DNA of 64,000 nucleotides from Opisthorchis felineus. Taxonomy: Eukaryota > Platyhelminthes > Trematoda > Opisthorchiida > Opisthorchiidae. The stretch lies in contig SJOL01008723.1 of the NCBI GenBank assembly GCA_004794785.1, positions 480,126-544,125 of the forward strand, in the 5' to 3' direction. Of the stretch, positions 52,896-59,070 are shown piece after piece; the stretch's first letter is position 1; each line of letters starts with the position of its first letter. Under the pieces are notes generated by a model, which saw only the letters and a list, made by a program, of their open reading frames with translations, ran no database searches and had not been told where the DNA came from. A program made the translations under genes and the position numbers.

Positions 52896-55800
52896 NATTG
52901 CTTTAGAAGAAATAATTGTGCACAACGTACCTTTCGATAAAGCCCGGTAAACATTTAGTCTTTTAAAGCATATTAACGTATAGTTTCATACCGGGTATTA
53001 AACAAACTTCTTAATTTCTTAGAACAGTTTGAGACGATTTTCTGGAAGAAACGAAAAAGTCTCACTGGTTTCCTGTTAAAACCGACAAAATAAAAACATT
53101 AGTTTGGAGAAATCACATAAGTCTTCAAAATGATATAGGCTGACGCTTTCATACAGATCAACAGGAAGTATAGAGTTCATCAAGCAGGTGGTATGTAATT
53201 TCCATGCAGTATAAAGATTTAGGTTGCTAATAATCCTGATCCGAATTTGTGGGGAAAAACGTTACTGTGCAGAACTCACTGATTTGTTCTAGGCAGCATT
53301 CTTTTTATGTTGATTGCGTATAACGTGTAGTTCAATAGCAATTACATGCAAATTTGCGTTATCTGATTTGAAGCATCAATTCCATCGCGGCTATGGCATG
53401 TTTGTGCCGTGCAAGTGCGACCATACAGATATCGAGGGTCACATGTGCGCTACTACTATCTGCAGTCTGCAGAAATATCACTCACCCCTCGTCGGTCTAC
53501 AATCTCGATAGCCATCCCCAAAGAACCCGGGTGAGCAAAGACACAAGCCGTTGTGACAGGTCGCATTGGGATGGCAGTTAATCACCGCACACGGGTCTGA
53601 GAATGAAGGACATGTGTGACAAAACCACTTCGACCTCCGAAACCATACGATGGAGTAATGCGCGAAATGTCTACGGATCTGAGGTCTTGATATTTTGTTA
53701 TGGACAGTCCTGGATTCAGCAGCCATTACATGCACCCCATTCGCTACACTTAAGTAACATTAATGTGGAAAATACCTCACTAAAGAATGGAGTTTTGTGT
53801 CGTCTACTAAACTATATGACACGAACAGTAAACTTGGTCCTTGAGGCGTTCTTGCCGGAGAACGAAAACTTTACTGAGTTGTAAAATACTACTTAAAAAT
53901 AAACAGTTGAATGAAAGAGTCCCGTATGAGAGAAAGCAAATTCACTTGAAAAGGCTGGCCTCTTCCTGCCTTTCAAGCTGCGTTCGTATTTTACTCAAAT
54001 TCGACCAGACTTGTTTGCATTTGTTGGCAAAACGTAGGATTGATCAGTCAAATCATAATCCGCCCAGGTTATTCAAACTGCACACCTTCACTAGAGGTTT
54101 AGCGAACTACTCACATTCACATACGAAGTGACCTAGGAATTACAGAATCTGAAACCATTAACCAAGACAAGAGATCTTCACCTGTTAATGAGGACGAACG
54201 ATAGCTCAGATATTACTGACATTTGCTGGCAAGTGTACTGCCCAATTAGCAACCCGCAATATTAGACAACCATTTAGCGAATCTTCTCTCTCAGGAAATA
54301 ACTGTGTGGCAGCTCTTATCAGCAGACCAAACACTCAATGATTTAATACGAATGAAACAGTATGTTGCACAAATAATTTGAACTTACCAGGCAAATTTCG
54401 CTCGCACTCCCAGTAACCGTCACCTCTGAAACCTTCTCGACATCGGCACTCACCGCCTACGCAATAGCCATCACGATGGCATTGAACACCGAGGCAAGGA
54501 TCTACGCAATGCGCAAATATCACGTGAACGTTGTGTCGGGGGCAGAACGGAAGTACTCACAGTTAGACTAACACATGGACAGGCGATCCATTCCGCGTGA
54601 AGCTGTGATTTCATTCGAGGTGCGTTGATGAAGCACATCTGGGTTATAAGCTACTAGTCTAATGAACAACTCCGAAGCAAAAATCACGATCATGGGGCAT
54701 TCGTAGCGCAGGGCATAAGTTGCCGTTGCGGTGCATGTTGTGAAGAGTATTTAGAGATATACAGCGATGCCACTGTGATGTCAGCCCTCTATACTTGGCT
54801 AAGCACAGGCATATTTGCTATGTCAGTTCTGCTCTACTTGAGCACAACTTACCATGTCTAATTCGCCTGCATTCATAATAGCCATCACCTTCGAATCCAG
54901 CTACGCATTCACAGTAACCATTATGACATCTCGCAAACGGGTGACAAGCAACTTGGGCACACGGGTCCACTATACAGGTGAACACAGGTAGGTTTATCTG
55001 GGCAGTATTCATATTTATAATGTGTAGACAAGTAATTCATTCTAGCGAGATTGAAAAAGGTACATTTATACCGATAGTCGGACGTGCTAACTGATAATAT
55101 TTCGACTGTGAATCACTCAAACTGAAAGGAGCACACGAATAGGTGCACAAAATCAGAACTTGGACTATTATAGAAAGAAATGACAGGGGAAATGCGCTAG
55201 GTTGTGTCCTGTATCATATTATTCCCCGTTTTCCTCCTTTAGTCGCGCCGAAAGACATCTGTTCTAGAAATAGTCATTAGATGGTAGCTCTCTAGTCTGG
55301 GAAGAATATACAGAATGTGCTAAGTACTGAGAAGTCTGGTAAACTTCAGCAAACGCGGTTACTGTATTCTGAGACAGACTGCAACAACTTCAAGTTGTCA
55401 AGAACGAGGAAGAATGTCAAATGGAGCACGATTGAGTTGCAGGATTATTGTTCAGTAAACTGGGATATAAGAAGGGTTTATAAACAGCTCTCTGACGGAC
55501 TAAAATTTAAGAAAGGGGGGAAAGAAGATTCACAGAAATTACGGCATAATACGGTTTGCTACAGATGAAGTGTCGGTGCGGGATGATCAAACTAAATTGT
55601 AAGGACAGACGTTTCTGTGAGAAAACCTTAGTAAAGTATAGGGCGTTCTTCATATCACACTCGTCTTTTGGTACAGATAGCCAACATGTACAGATTGTAT
55701 CCTTCAAAAATCGTATCGTTTAAAAGCAGTTGTGGGACAGAAGCAGATGTCATTTTGTTGATGCTGCAACTTTAAATTTCTATTTGTCTGGTTGGAACAT

Positions 55801-58800
55801 GGATGAAAGTATATCTCTACAGAGAAAACAGAATAACTCAGTGGCTTCACTTAAAATGGGCTTGAACTTGATCAGTTCTTCTGTGTATTAAGTAGCGACT
55901 ATCGGAAGTCGCTATTTATGAAAATTACTAGTTTCCTAAAGCATGATGCACATATTTACATGTATCACCTTCTTAAATATCAAATTCTAGATTTGACCTT
56001 GTAAAATATCAGAATAAACTAACCTGAAACCAAGGATTTTGGTATATTTTAAAATGCGGGCAGTTTGCTAATGGTGAAACAAGGGTGAAAGAATTTCCGA
56101 TGACTGTAATAAAAAAGGTTTCTTCATCGTATGTCTGTGTAGAGTGCTCTAAGAAATTACTTCTTCATTTGGCCAACGCCTTGAACTATGTTGAGAAACT
56201 AACTACTGAGAAGCCGTGAGGAAATAACTCACAATTGTTTACCGTCCATCCGTTGGACCTGAGATTTATCGGGACGTGCAATTAGAAGTTTCTTAAAGGT
56301 GATTATCGTTATTCAAAATTGTTTTGTCCTAGAATTCAATCCATCATGCCTTTACTTCTGAGTGAGCTCCATCATACGGATGTGACAGGAATCGATCACT
56401 CGATGTTCGGTCTAACTGTAGACACTCGTGCTAAATCCACCTGATGGGCTTAAATCAAAACGAAAAGCGCGGAAAATGAATTTTCTATGACTAACAGCTT
56501 CTGAGTTGCGATGCCTATTCCACCACAAAAAATTAGTGGATTATATAAAGCGTAAATTCTCTGGCTTACACAAATAATACCTAAACTAACGAGTGAAAAA
56601 TCAGATTTTGTCCAGTGTACTGACCAAGTTGTCCAAAAAGCGGACAGATCTTTCAATTATTTCGCCCACTCACTTGTTCCGTTCAATGAAAACATGCTAT
56701 GAGCATGTCCAGCACATACACAGGACACTCAGATCATCCACATATCCTTCTTTGTTGCTCGTGTAACTCAGGCATCGTCATTAGCATGAACCGTGATATG
56801 CACATCAAGCATGCCAGATTTTCTTAGTTTGATAAGTAAAGAACGATGTTTTTCCTCACACGCGCAAGCACATGTGCCGTTATACATATCGAAAACAAAT
56901 GTAAGGTGATAATTACGCGGTTGGTACAGGAAAAAAACGGCGCAGTTAAGTTGTCAAGCCAGGCTTTGGTGAGCACTCGTTTCCTCATGCAGAACATATA
57001 GCTTCGTCTACTTACCATACTGCTGTTGCCTACACTCATAATAACCGTCACCTTCATAGCCAGAGACACACTGGCATACGCCATCATAACATCGGGCATT
57101 CTCGTGACATCGGACACCATAACAACGGTCTGGTGAGAAAAATCACAATAGTGGTAGAGGAATCCTAGAGTCACTGGAATTCCTTCCACGGAGGATTAGG
57201 AGACATACACTATTTCTCCGAATATTTAAAACAAATGAACAACTTTCACTGCAAATCGTGCAATAAATATATTGCAGGCTTGAGGCGCTCATGTTCAGAG
57301 ACACAAAACTTCTCACTATCAGATTTCTCGCTGGTTGTCTGGACTCACTCATAGTTGTATGAATGATGCAGTAGAGGTACATTCATTAAATCTAACACGC
57401 ACATACCTCATGTGGTATATTTCCTCGCCACACGCCACGTGCAATGTTAGAAACTTGACTCCAAATCCGGGGCAAACGTCAATAAGGAAACCACCATAGA
57501 ATATGACAGGGTATTTAAAAGTTCACATTGAAGCCATAAAATCAAATATGTTTTTTGTCCGACCAACATGAAGTTAAAAAAGGTACCAAAACTTGGTAAC
57601 TTTGTCAGCCGTCTTGACAAGGACAGAAATACGTATGTACTAGCAGAAGAATATTTTACGTGCCTTGTAGCCCGGTATACATATTTCAGTTCATTTGAGG
57701 TCGAGCTAAACGTCTATTTTGGGTTTTGGTATCACCATCATCTTTATACTGGAATATAACATATCAGTACTAGATAACGGCTTTTATAAGCTCTAGTGCC
57801 ACAAAGAAGGTAATTATTTAATAAAGGAAAAGAAAGGAAGGAAAACCATGAATTTGTTGAAGGGGAACACTGAGTCCTCATGTAAACATATCAGGGTGTA
57901 TAAGTTTACGTAACGTTTAACTAAACACACGTATCGTTTCACACTGGCCAACTTTCAAACTTTACTTAGCACATGCAAAGGGCATGGAGACCAGGAAATT
58001 GTAGCTCACTATTTGACTTTACGCGTGATTTTGAGTTCCATGTGGTCTGAAGCCAAATCGCATTAGTCCCATTAAAGAAAAAGCATAAAGATCAAACAAC
58101 TCTCACGGAACAAACGAGTGATAATTGAGCACATTCACGGATATATTATAAAGGAAGGAACCGAAACAGATATGAGATTCCTTCACACTGCTGGATCCGA
58201 AGGCTTTTTGCGTTATTAGGGATGCATAAACAGGCAAGGACGCTTACTGTTTTAGTCACATTCTAAAACATGTTAAGCTGTTTCTCGCTTTTTAAACAAC
58301 AGCAGGAAGCATCGCATCAGGTCACGGATTTTATGCTAAAACAGATGAGCGTACTTGCCCATGACACTGGTTGTAAAACTCACCACGTTCCTCAAGGCAC
58401 TCAACCATTGGATCGCCTGTATAACCAGGGTTGCAAATGCAGGCACCATCCCGACAGACAGCCTGTCTTCCACACTGTATCCCTTCACATAAATCTACGC
58501 CCGAAGGTCTGCAGACATCGTTAACACACACTTCATTACGTTGACAACGGGAACATGGATCTATCAGTAAAAGAAAAAAGTACCCGTATTATTGTTGGAG
58601 AAATGATTGCTGTGGTAATGGGGGAGCATTCCTCTTTGTGGATATGTAAACCATAAAGGTACATCTGGCCTAACGGTTTACACACAAAATGTGTGTATAG
58701 GAACAGCTATCAGTCACCTAATGCTCAGCTCAGTTTAACGGATGCACGAGCTTCACTTAACACTGCAGTTGATTTATGTGCATCAGGTCTGACCTGAATT

Positions 58801-59070
58801 ACTCATTAGTTTTTGGATGTTAGATGTATCCTGAATCATAACGTATTTAGAGGCCTTTGGTGCGAGTCTTGCGTTTCATACCTGTGGTATTCATCTGGTT
58901 CGAGAGGTAACATTGTTTGAAATTTGCAACAAACTCACCATCTTCACAACGTGATATGCCGTCTCCACGATAGCCAGGCATACACTGACAAAATCCTTGT
59001 TGGGGTTCAATACATCGAGCAAACTGATGACAATAAACTGGACCGCACTGTTCTGTTGGGGGTACGAATA
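7759..59070 (-). CDS. Nidogen-like EGF-Ig-LY extracellular matrix protein, spliced, partial at both ends
   Basis: This is the span of 32 inferred coding exons totalling 4,857 nt (1,619 codons). Domain order from the N-terminal side is: about 31 EGF-like modules with the nidogen-type GF/YxGDG ending, one Ig domain, then LDL-receptor class B (YWTD) blades. Every junction has GT donor and AG acceptor signals and every phase is compatible (1-1 for exons 1 to 28, then 1-1, 1-2, 2-2, 2-1). Nidogens are basement-membrane glycoproteins bridging laminin and collagen IV; that role is inferred from family resemblance only. No start codon, signal peptide, NIDO or G2F domain is visible, so the 5' part probably lies beyond 64000. 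The 3' end is not found. Alternatives are an LRP-like or other EGF/LY receptor; no membrane segment is seen in these exons. Confidence 0.75.
7999..8352 (-). CDS. Exon 31: LY propeller blades
   Basis: The phase-2 acceptor ACAACACGCAG joins with exon 30 to give GLLYWAAFTDGWMPNG, a clear YWTD-type strand. Further blades follow around AGRLCWIQRS and RGTVLWTDAS. It ends in phase 2 at AAGTGAGT. The match of phase 2 across the 2.7 kb intron supports both exons. In nidogen and LDL-receptor proteins these repeats form a six-bladed propeller that binds laminin or ligands. Confidence 0.8.
10060..10330 (+). repeat. Hammerhead-ribozyme-like repeat, copy 1 (core mutated)
   Basis: CTGATAAG (10071-10078), a 12-base spacer, then CGAAAC (10091-10096). 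This is a hammerhead catalytic core with one change from CTGATGAG. The following 230 bases match the repeat near 61900 in order (GTTTTCAGCAACCTT, ACTGAAAC, ATCATAAACGAGAGATTTAG, GTATGCAAATGA). The core change would be expected to abolish self-cleavage. Confidence 0.6.
10629..10706 (-). repeat. tRNA-like (SINE head) sequence
   Basis: The reverse strand reads TGGTGGAGTAGTGGTTA, fitting the tRNA A-box consensus, then about 35 bases later GGAGTTTAAACCT, a degenerate B-box. Stems are poor, so it is a SINE head or tRNA relic, not a working tRNA gene. The repeat may extend on both sides (about 10545-10760). Confidence 0.45.
11014..11458 (-). CDS. Exon 30: start of LY (YWTD) propeller
   Basis: The open frame reads blades of LDL-receptor class B type: one around NRQSVIYTCDFGNTIRWGN, one around LAVDPPSGNIYAWDEAASQM, then RLAGMALHSSR at a GGTAAGT donor. 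It starts in phase 1, matching the Ig exon, and ends in phase 2. The 5' boundary is uncertain: I chose the TGTCCCAG acceptor at 11459, but an AG giving a start at 11467 is also phase-compatible, or a small exon may intervene. Confidence 0.72.
11459..12148 (-). other. Intron between Ig and first LY exon
   Basis: A phase-1 intron of 690 bp; nothing recognised within it. A small unrecognised exon cannot be excluded, given the uncertain start of exon 30. Confidence 0.5.
12149..12436 (-). CDS. Exon 29: immunoglobulin domain
   Basis: A 96-codon phase 1-1 exon, acceptor ATAAAACAG and donor AGTATGT. It shows Ig hallmarks: first Cys in LTLFCYV, core Trp in ITGQWTQP, a strand reading LEIQLRIAKPALT, and the DAGRYYC motif with the second Cys. 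A single Ig domain between the EGF array and the propeller is not the textbook nidogen layout, where thyroglobulin repeats occupy this position. Upstream intron 793 bp, downstream 690 bp. Confidence 0.88.
12437..13229 (-). other. Intron between four-EGF exon and Ig exon
   Basis: A phase-1 intron of 793 bp. No repeat, RNA or exon recognised. Confidence 0.6.
13230..13730 (-). CDS. Exon 28: four EGF modules in one exon
   Basis: A 501 nt phase 1-1 exon between acceptor AATCATAG and donor GGTAAGC. It encodes four six-cysteine modules. The first (RCENC to GTC) lacks GDG. The second has the longer loop PNAQYGGVYSC and GYSGDGVKNC. The third opens with TCGGGC and has GYDGDG. The fourth opens NCQLC and has GYYGDG. 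The lack of introns between modules contrasts with one module per exon upstream: either an ancestral arrangement that was not expanded, or intron loss. Confidence 0.9.
14805..14886. repeat. TA microsatellite, interrupted, with N
   Basis: Two (TA)n tracts (14805-14844 and 14856-14886) flank a short unique spacer; base 14845 is N. The N is probably an unresolved repeat length or assembly join, so the true length is unknown. Confidence 0.95.
15145..16275 (-). mobile_element. Non-LTR retrotransposon fragment, copy 3
   Basis: Matches copy 2 from its 3' tail (15160-15300 against 2375-2500) through the C-terminal segment and up to the RT region (16130-16260 against 3300-3450). The RT catalytic motif reads YADH on the reverse strand near 16072. 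5'-truncated and full of stops; sits in an intron in the same orientation as the host gene. Confidence 0.72.
17149..17259 (-). CDS. Exon 27: single EGF module
   Basis: Phase 1-1, 37 codons, acceptor CCCTTTGCAG and donor TGTGAGT. Begins GQCIDQNCHPYAHC, with NDRCQCKPGFEGDGYSVC. Gly-Gln precedes cysteine 1 instead of Asp-Pro. The last exon base is T rather than the usual G. Last of the single-module exons. Confidence 0.85.
17537..17650 (-). CDS. Exon 26: single EGF module
   Basis: Phase 1-1, 38 codons, acceptor TTGTAACAG and donor GGTAAGT. Begins DLCSKVQCHPDADC, with QGQCICRPGYVGDGYRYC. Followed by a 277 bp intron. Confidence 0.87.
17651..22557 (-). other. Intron 25-26
   Basis: A 4.9 kb intron. 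No EGF pattern, retrotransposon, RNA or tandem repeat recognised. Short open frames on both strands lack recognisable domains. Confidence 0.5.
22558..22674 (-). CDS. Exon 25: single EGF module
   Basis: Phase 1-1, 39 codons, acceptor CTTTTCAG and donor GGTGAGT. Begins DPCAQMQCHQNAYC, with GGVCRCMEGYQGDGMYEC. Flanked by introns of about 4.8 and 4.9 kb, the longest here. Confidence 0.87.
22675..27431 (-). other. Intron 24-25
   Basis: A 4.8 kb intron containing retrotransposon copy 4 (25955-26838) and a short (TGA)n run near 22935. The stretch 26840-27190 has overlapping open frames on both strands but no known domain; it may belong to another repeat. Confidence 0.5.
25955..26838 (-). mobile_element. 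Non-LTR retrotransposon fragment, copy 4 (3' part)
   Basis: The reverse strand reads the conserved C-terminal segment in one frame at 26147-26410 (LHRLRWLSHMLRL, EGWKRSRGGQT, LPGWGPRDGTH). Upstream blocks match 2800-3170 of copy 2, and homology ends in the RT region near 26838. It lacks the endonuclease and most of RT. Confidence 0.8.
27432..27542 (-). CDS. Exon 24: single EGF module
   Basis: Phase 1-1, 37 codons, acceptor CGTATTAG and donor GGTGAGT. Begins DPCDNVRCAANAVC, with GGICSCNPGYRGDGYHEC. It has RCAA where the array normally has a His after cysteine 2. Confidence 0.87.
27862..27975 (-). CDS. Exon 23: single EGF module
   Basis: Phase 1-1, 38 codons, acceptor TCTTCTTAG and donor GGTAAGT. 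Begins DLCAGVQCHAFGQC, with ENRCYCSHGYVGDGVNFC. Six cysteines; followed by a 319 bp intron. Confidence 0.88.
27976..30404 (-). other. Intron 22-23
   Basis: A 2.4 kb intron; nothing recognised. Confidence 0.5.
30405..30518 (-). CDS. Exon 22: single EGF module
   Basis: Phase 1-1, 38 codons, acceptor CTTCTCAG and donor GGTAAGA. Begins DPCTKVQCHTNARC, with AGECRCLPGYTGDGYRDC. It lacks a methionine, so simple open-frame listing misses it; the cysteine spacing and splice sites identify it. Confidence 0.87.
30519..32144 (-). other. Intron 21-22
   Basis: A 1.6 kb intron; no exon or repeat recognised. Confidence 0.5.
32145..32264 (-). CDS. Exon 21: EGF module with extended tail
   Basis: Phase 1-1, 40 codons, acceptor CCATGACAG and donor GGTAAGG. 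Begins DLCADVRCHPNARC, with AGYCHCLVGYEGDGYREC and a longer tail (RELQQME) before the donor. Confidence 0.88.
32581..32706 (-). CDS. Exon 20: EGF module with extended leader
   Basis: Phase 1-1, 42 codons, acceptor CATTTTAG and donor GGTGAGG. It has extra residues (EPEFIN) before VCKDVRCHKFAYC, then NGRCVCRDGFQGDGYWSC. The leader replaces the usual Asp-Pro. Followed by a 316 bp intron. Confidence 0.86.
32707..34890 (-). other. Intron 19-20
   Basis: A 2.2 kb intron. Contains a small tandem repeat of a nine-base unit (TTATAAGCC, three copies, 34411-34439). Nothing else recognised. Confidence 0.55.
34891..35001 (-). CDS. Exon 19: single EGF module
   Basis: Phase 1-1, 37 codons, acceptor CTTCAATTAG and donor GGTGAGG. 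Begins DLCEGVVCHQNGHC, with NGQCVCNPGYEGDGYWQC. Six cysteines. Large introns on both sides (about 1.2 and 2.2 kb). Confidence 0.88.
35002..36178 (-). other. Intron 18-19
   Basis: A 1.2 kb intron; nothing recognised. Confidence 0.5.
36179..36292 (-). CDS. Exon 18: EGF module, type B
   Basis: Phase 1-1, 38 codons, acceptor ATCCACAG and donor GGTGAGC. Begins DPCEGIRCHMNARC, with NGRCQCDRGFEGDGYYSC. Partner of exon 17 after a 130 bp intron, the shortest in the array. Confidence 0.89.
36423..36536 (-). CDS. Exon 17: EGF module, type A
   Basis: Phase 1-1, 38 codons, acceptor TTCTGCAG and donor GGTAGGC. Begins DPCEGVLCHQYARC, with EHGRCRCMDGYDGDG and QYHCRP. Fourth A-B pair. Confidence 0.9.
36537..38708 (-). 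other. Intron 16-17
   Basis: A 2.2 kb intron containing the only plus-strand retrotransposon copy (37515-38115) and a faint EGF-like relic near 37050-37120. Confidence 0.55.
37515..38115 (+). mobile_element. Non-LTR retrotransposon fragment, copy 5 (plus strand)
   Basis: The plus strand reads decayed pieces of the same C-terminal region: AKAAFANL then a stop, DISLTVRGRV, a CPDHRCL-like DH/RCL block in a shifted frame, and RTSEECLPRRALFSTVSDG at about 37872-37920. It is frameshifted and opposite in orientation to the other copies and to the host gene. Confidence 0.72.
38709..38822 (-). CDS. Exon 16: EGF module, type C
   Basis: Phase 1-1, 38 codons, acceptor ATCCACCAG and donor GGTAAGC. Begins DLCRDVRCHYYAEC, with MGQCRCIEGYEGDGYWEC. 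Closest to exon 8. It lies between two A-B pairs, so the ancestral repeating block may have been A-B-C. Confidence 0.89.
38823..39989 (-). other. Intron 15-16
   Basis: A 1.2 kb intron. The part next to exon 16 resembles the intron next to exon 8 (GGTTCT preceded by similar blocks), suggesting shared duplication history. Nothing else recognised. Confidence 0.45.
39990..40103 (-). CDS. Exon 15: EGF module, type B
   Basis: Phase 1-1, 38 codons, acceptor CACTTCACAG and donor GGTAAGA. Begins DPCEGVRCHTNARC, with NGHCQCEPGFEGDGYYFC and a serine-rich tail. Partner of exon 14, separated by 131 bp. Confidence 0.9.
40235..40348 (-). CDS. Exon 14: EGF module, type A
   Basis: Phase 1-1, 38 codons, acceptor TTTCAATAG and donor GGTAGGT. 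Begins DPCEGIRCHQYARC, with EYGQCRCMEGYEGDG and HYDCRP. Third A-B pair; 2,599 bp from exon 12, almost the same spacing as between the first two pairs. Confidence 0.9.
40349..42582 (-). other. Intron 13-14
   Basis: A 2.2 kb intron between the second and third A-B pairs; nothing recognised. Confidence 0.5.
42583..42696 (-). CDS. Exon 13: EGF module, type B
   Basis: Phase 1-1, 38 codons, acceptor ATTTCACAG and donor GGTAAGC. Begins ETCGGHQCHPNARC, with DDRCRCEAGFQGDGYYSC. Glu-Thr replaces the usual Asp-Pro before cysteine 1. Partner of exon 12 in the second A-B pair. Confidence 0.89.
42834..42947 (-). CDS. Exon 12: EGF module, type A
   Basis: Phase 1-1, 38 codons, acceptor CTCCAACAG and donor GGTATGT. 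Begins DPCEGIYCHQYGRC and contains EYGRCRCVDGYEGDG and RYDCRP. Second copy of the A-B pair, 2,605 bp from the first copy; intron to its partner is 137 bp. Confidence 0.9.
42948..45180 (-). other. Intron 11-12
   Basis: A 2.2 kb intron between the first and second A-B pairs, almost the same length as intron 13-14. It contains the CT/TA compound microsatellite; nothing else recognised. Confidence 0.55.
44008..44083. repeat. Compound (CT)n(TA)n microsatellite
   Basis: A CT run (about 44008-44022) passes directly into a TA run to about 44083. Open frames encoding alternating Ile-Tyr here are artefacts of the repeat. Confidence 0.95.
45181..45294 (-). CDS. Exon 11: EGF module, type B
   Basis: Phase 1-1, 38 codons, acceptor TTCGCAG and donor GGTAAGC. 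Begins DPCDRVRCHVNARC and contains DGHCRCEAGFEGDGYYFC then an Asn-Arg-Thr sequon. GFEGDGYYFCN is the mark of type B, shared with exons 13, 15 and 18. Confidence 0.9.
45439..45552 (-). CDS. Exon 10: EGF module, type A
   Basis: Phase 1-1, 38 codons, acceptor AATCCGCAG and donor GGTAAGA. Begins DSCDGIRCHQYGKC and contains EYGRCRCIEGYEGDG and QYDC. First of four A-B exon pairs; its type B partner follows after an intron of only 144 bp, whereas introns between pairs are over 1 kb. Confidence 0.9.
45553..47562 (-). other. Intron 9-10
   Basis: A 2.0 kb intron. It contains a possible pol III B-box (GGTCCGACTCT near 46926) that may mark a degenerate SINE at about 46815-47200; support is weak. Nothing else recognised. 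Confidence 0.4.
47563..47676 (-). CDS. Exon 9: EGF module with relocated cysteine
   Basis: Phase 1-1, 38 codons, acceptor CTTGATAG and donor GGTGAGA. The module starts DPCFKTECHPY and ends GYEGDGLTDC. Canonical cysteine 5 is replaced by Phe (RCRF instead of RCRC) and an extra Cys stands immediately before cysteine 3 (VCC), so six cysteines remain in a non-standard pattern. The frame and splice sites are intact. It is either a functional variant or an exon under relaxed constraint. Confidence 0.78.
47677..49592 (-). other. Intron 8-9
   Basis: A 1.9 kb intron; no exon or repeat recognised. Confidence 0.5.
49593..49706 (-). CDS. Exon 8: EGF module, type C
   Basis: Phase 1-1, 38 codons, acceptor TTTGCCAG and donor GGTGAGC. 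The module starts DMCDNVQCHYYGEC and ends GYEGDGYWEC. It is the closest relative of exon 16 (CHYYAEC, GYWEC, ending in basic plus Ser residues), and the introns just upstream of both also look partly alike, suggesting a block duplication. Confidence 0.88.
49707..50651 (-). other. Intron 7-8
   Basis: A 945 bp intron; the part beside exon 8 shows weak similarity to the part beside exon 16. Nothing else recognised. Confidence 0.5.
50652..50759 (-). CDS. Exon 7: EGF module, type A-like
   Basis: Phase 1-1, 36 codons, acceptor ATGTTGTAG and donor GGTAGGT. The module begins DPCNGVQCHQYGVC, has EHGRCRCIEGYEGDG and six cysteines. CHQY plus GRCRC-I/M/V-EGYEGDG marks the type A group also found at exons 10, 12, 14 and 17, so it is probably a duplicate of the same ancestral exon. 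Unlike them it has no adjacent type B partner. Confidence 0.88.
50760..53485 (-). other. Intron 6-7
   Basis: A 2.7 kb intron containing an AAGT/AAGC tetranucleotide tract (about 52332-52370) and a TA microsatellite ending in an N. Nothing else recognised. Confidence 0.55.
52857..52896. repeat. TA microsatellite ending in N
   Basis: A (TA)n run terminated by an undetermined base at 52896; its true length is uncertain. Confidence 0.95.
53486..53596 (-). CDS. Exon 6: single EGF module
   Basis: Phase 1-1, 37 codons, from acceptor CATTCTCAG to donor GGTGAGT. The module reads DPCAVINCHPNATC then GFFGDGYRDC, with six cysteines. NATC contains an N-glycosylation sequon (N-A-T), compatible with a secreted protein. 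Separated from exon 5 by 888 bp and from exon 7 by 2.7 kb. Confidence 0.88.
53597..54387 (-). other. Intron 5-6
   Basis: Intron of about 0.8 kb; nothing recognised. Confidence 0.5.
54388..54501 (-). CDS. Exon 5: single EGF module
   Basis: Phase 1-1, 38 codons, bounded by GCGTAG acceptor and GGTAAGT donor. It encodes DPCLGVQCHRDGYC and GFRGDGYWEC with six cysteines. The acceptor tract is weak (few pyrimidines), but the frame and cysteine spacing leave little doubt. Confidence 0.86.
54853..54969 (-). CDS. Exon 4: single EGF module
   Basis: A 39-codon phase 1-1 exon between acceptor CCTGTATAG and donor GGTAAGT. The module begins VDPCAQVACHPFARC and ends GFEGDGYYEC, with six cysteines. Valine precedes DPC because the acceptor supplies TG to the split codon; most other modules give Asp there directly. 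A short intron of 351 bp separates it from exon 5. Confidence 0.88.
54970..57015 (-). other. Intron 3-4
   Basis: A 2.0 kb intron; no exon, RNA or repeat recognised. Confidence 0.5.
57016..57129 (-). CDS. Exon 3: single EGF module
   Basis: The reading starts at a TTTCTCACCAG acceptor and ends at GGTAAGT. It encodes a 38-codon module starting DRCYGVRCHENARC, with GYEGDGYYEC at the end and six canonically spaced cysteines. Phase is 1-1. The overlapping longer open frame in this stretch is out of frame with the cysteine pattern and is not coding. Introns on both sides exceed 1.2 kb. Confidence 0.87.
57130..58383 (-). other. Intron 2-3
   Basis: A 1.25 kb intron; nothing recognised. Confidence 0.5.
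58384..58560 (-). CDS. Exon 2: half EGF fused to a full EGF module
   Basis: A phase 1-1 exon of 177 nt, longer than its neighbours. It has ten cysteines. The first four (DPCSRC...VCVNDVC) form only part of a module; the last six (DLCEGIQC onward) form a full EGF ending GYTGDPMVEC. The usual GDG signature is GDP here. Acceptor ACTGATAG and donor GGTGAGT are both good. It may be an EGF that lost its C-terminal loop and was fused to the next module. Confidence 0.82.
58939..59070 (-). CDS. Exon 1 (first visible): EGF module with short leader
   Basis: The reverse strand reads a pyrimidine tract ending TTTCTTCAG, then a phase-1 exon ending at a GGTGAGT donor. It encodes a short leader (VFVPPTEQ) followed by a complete six-cysteine EGF module with GYRGDG before the last cysteine. 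The longer loop between cysteines 3 and 4 (IEPQQGF) and the PVYCHQFARC start differ from the downstream array, so it may be the EGF next to an upstream globular domain, as in nidogen. The next intron is 378 bp. It is the most 5' exon I can support; earlier exons are expected beyond the window. Confidence 0.8.

Noticed and set aside
56824..57189. 121-residue minus-strand open frame overlapping exon 3
   Set aside because: It is out of frame with the six-cysteine EGF reading that has proper splice sites; the long frame is a shadow.
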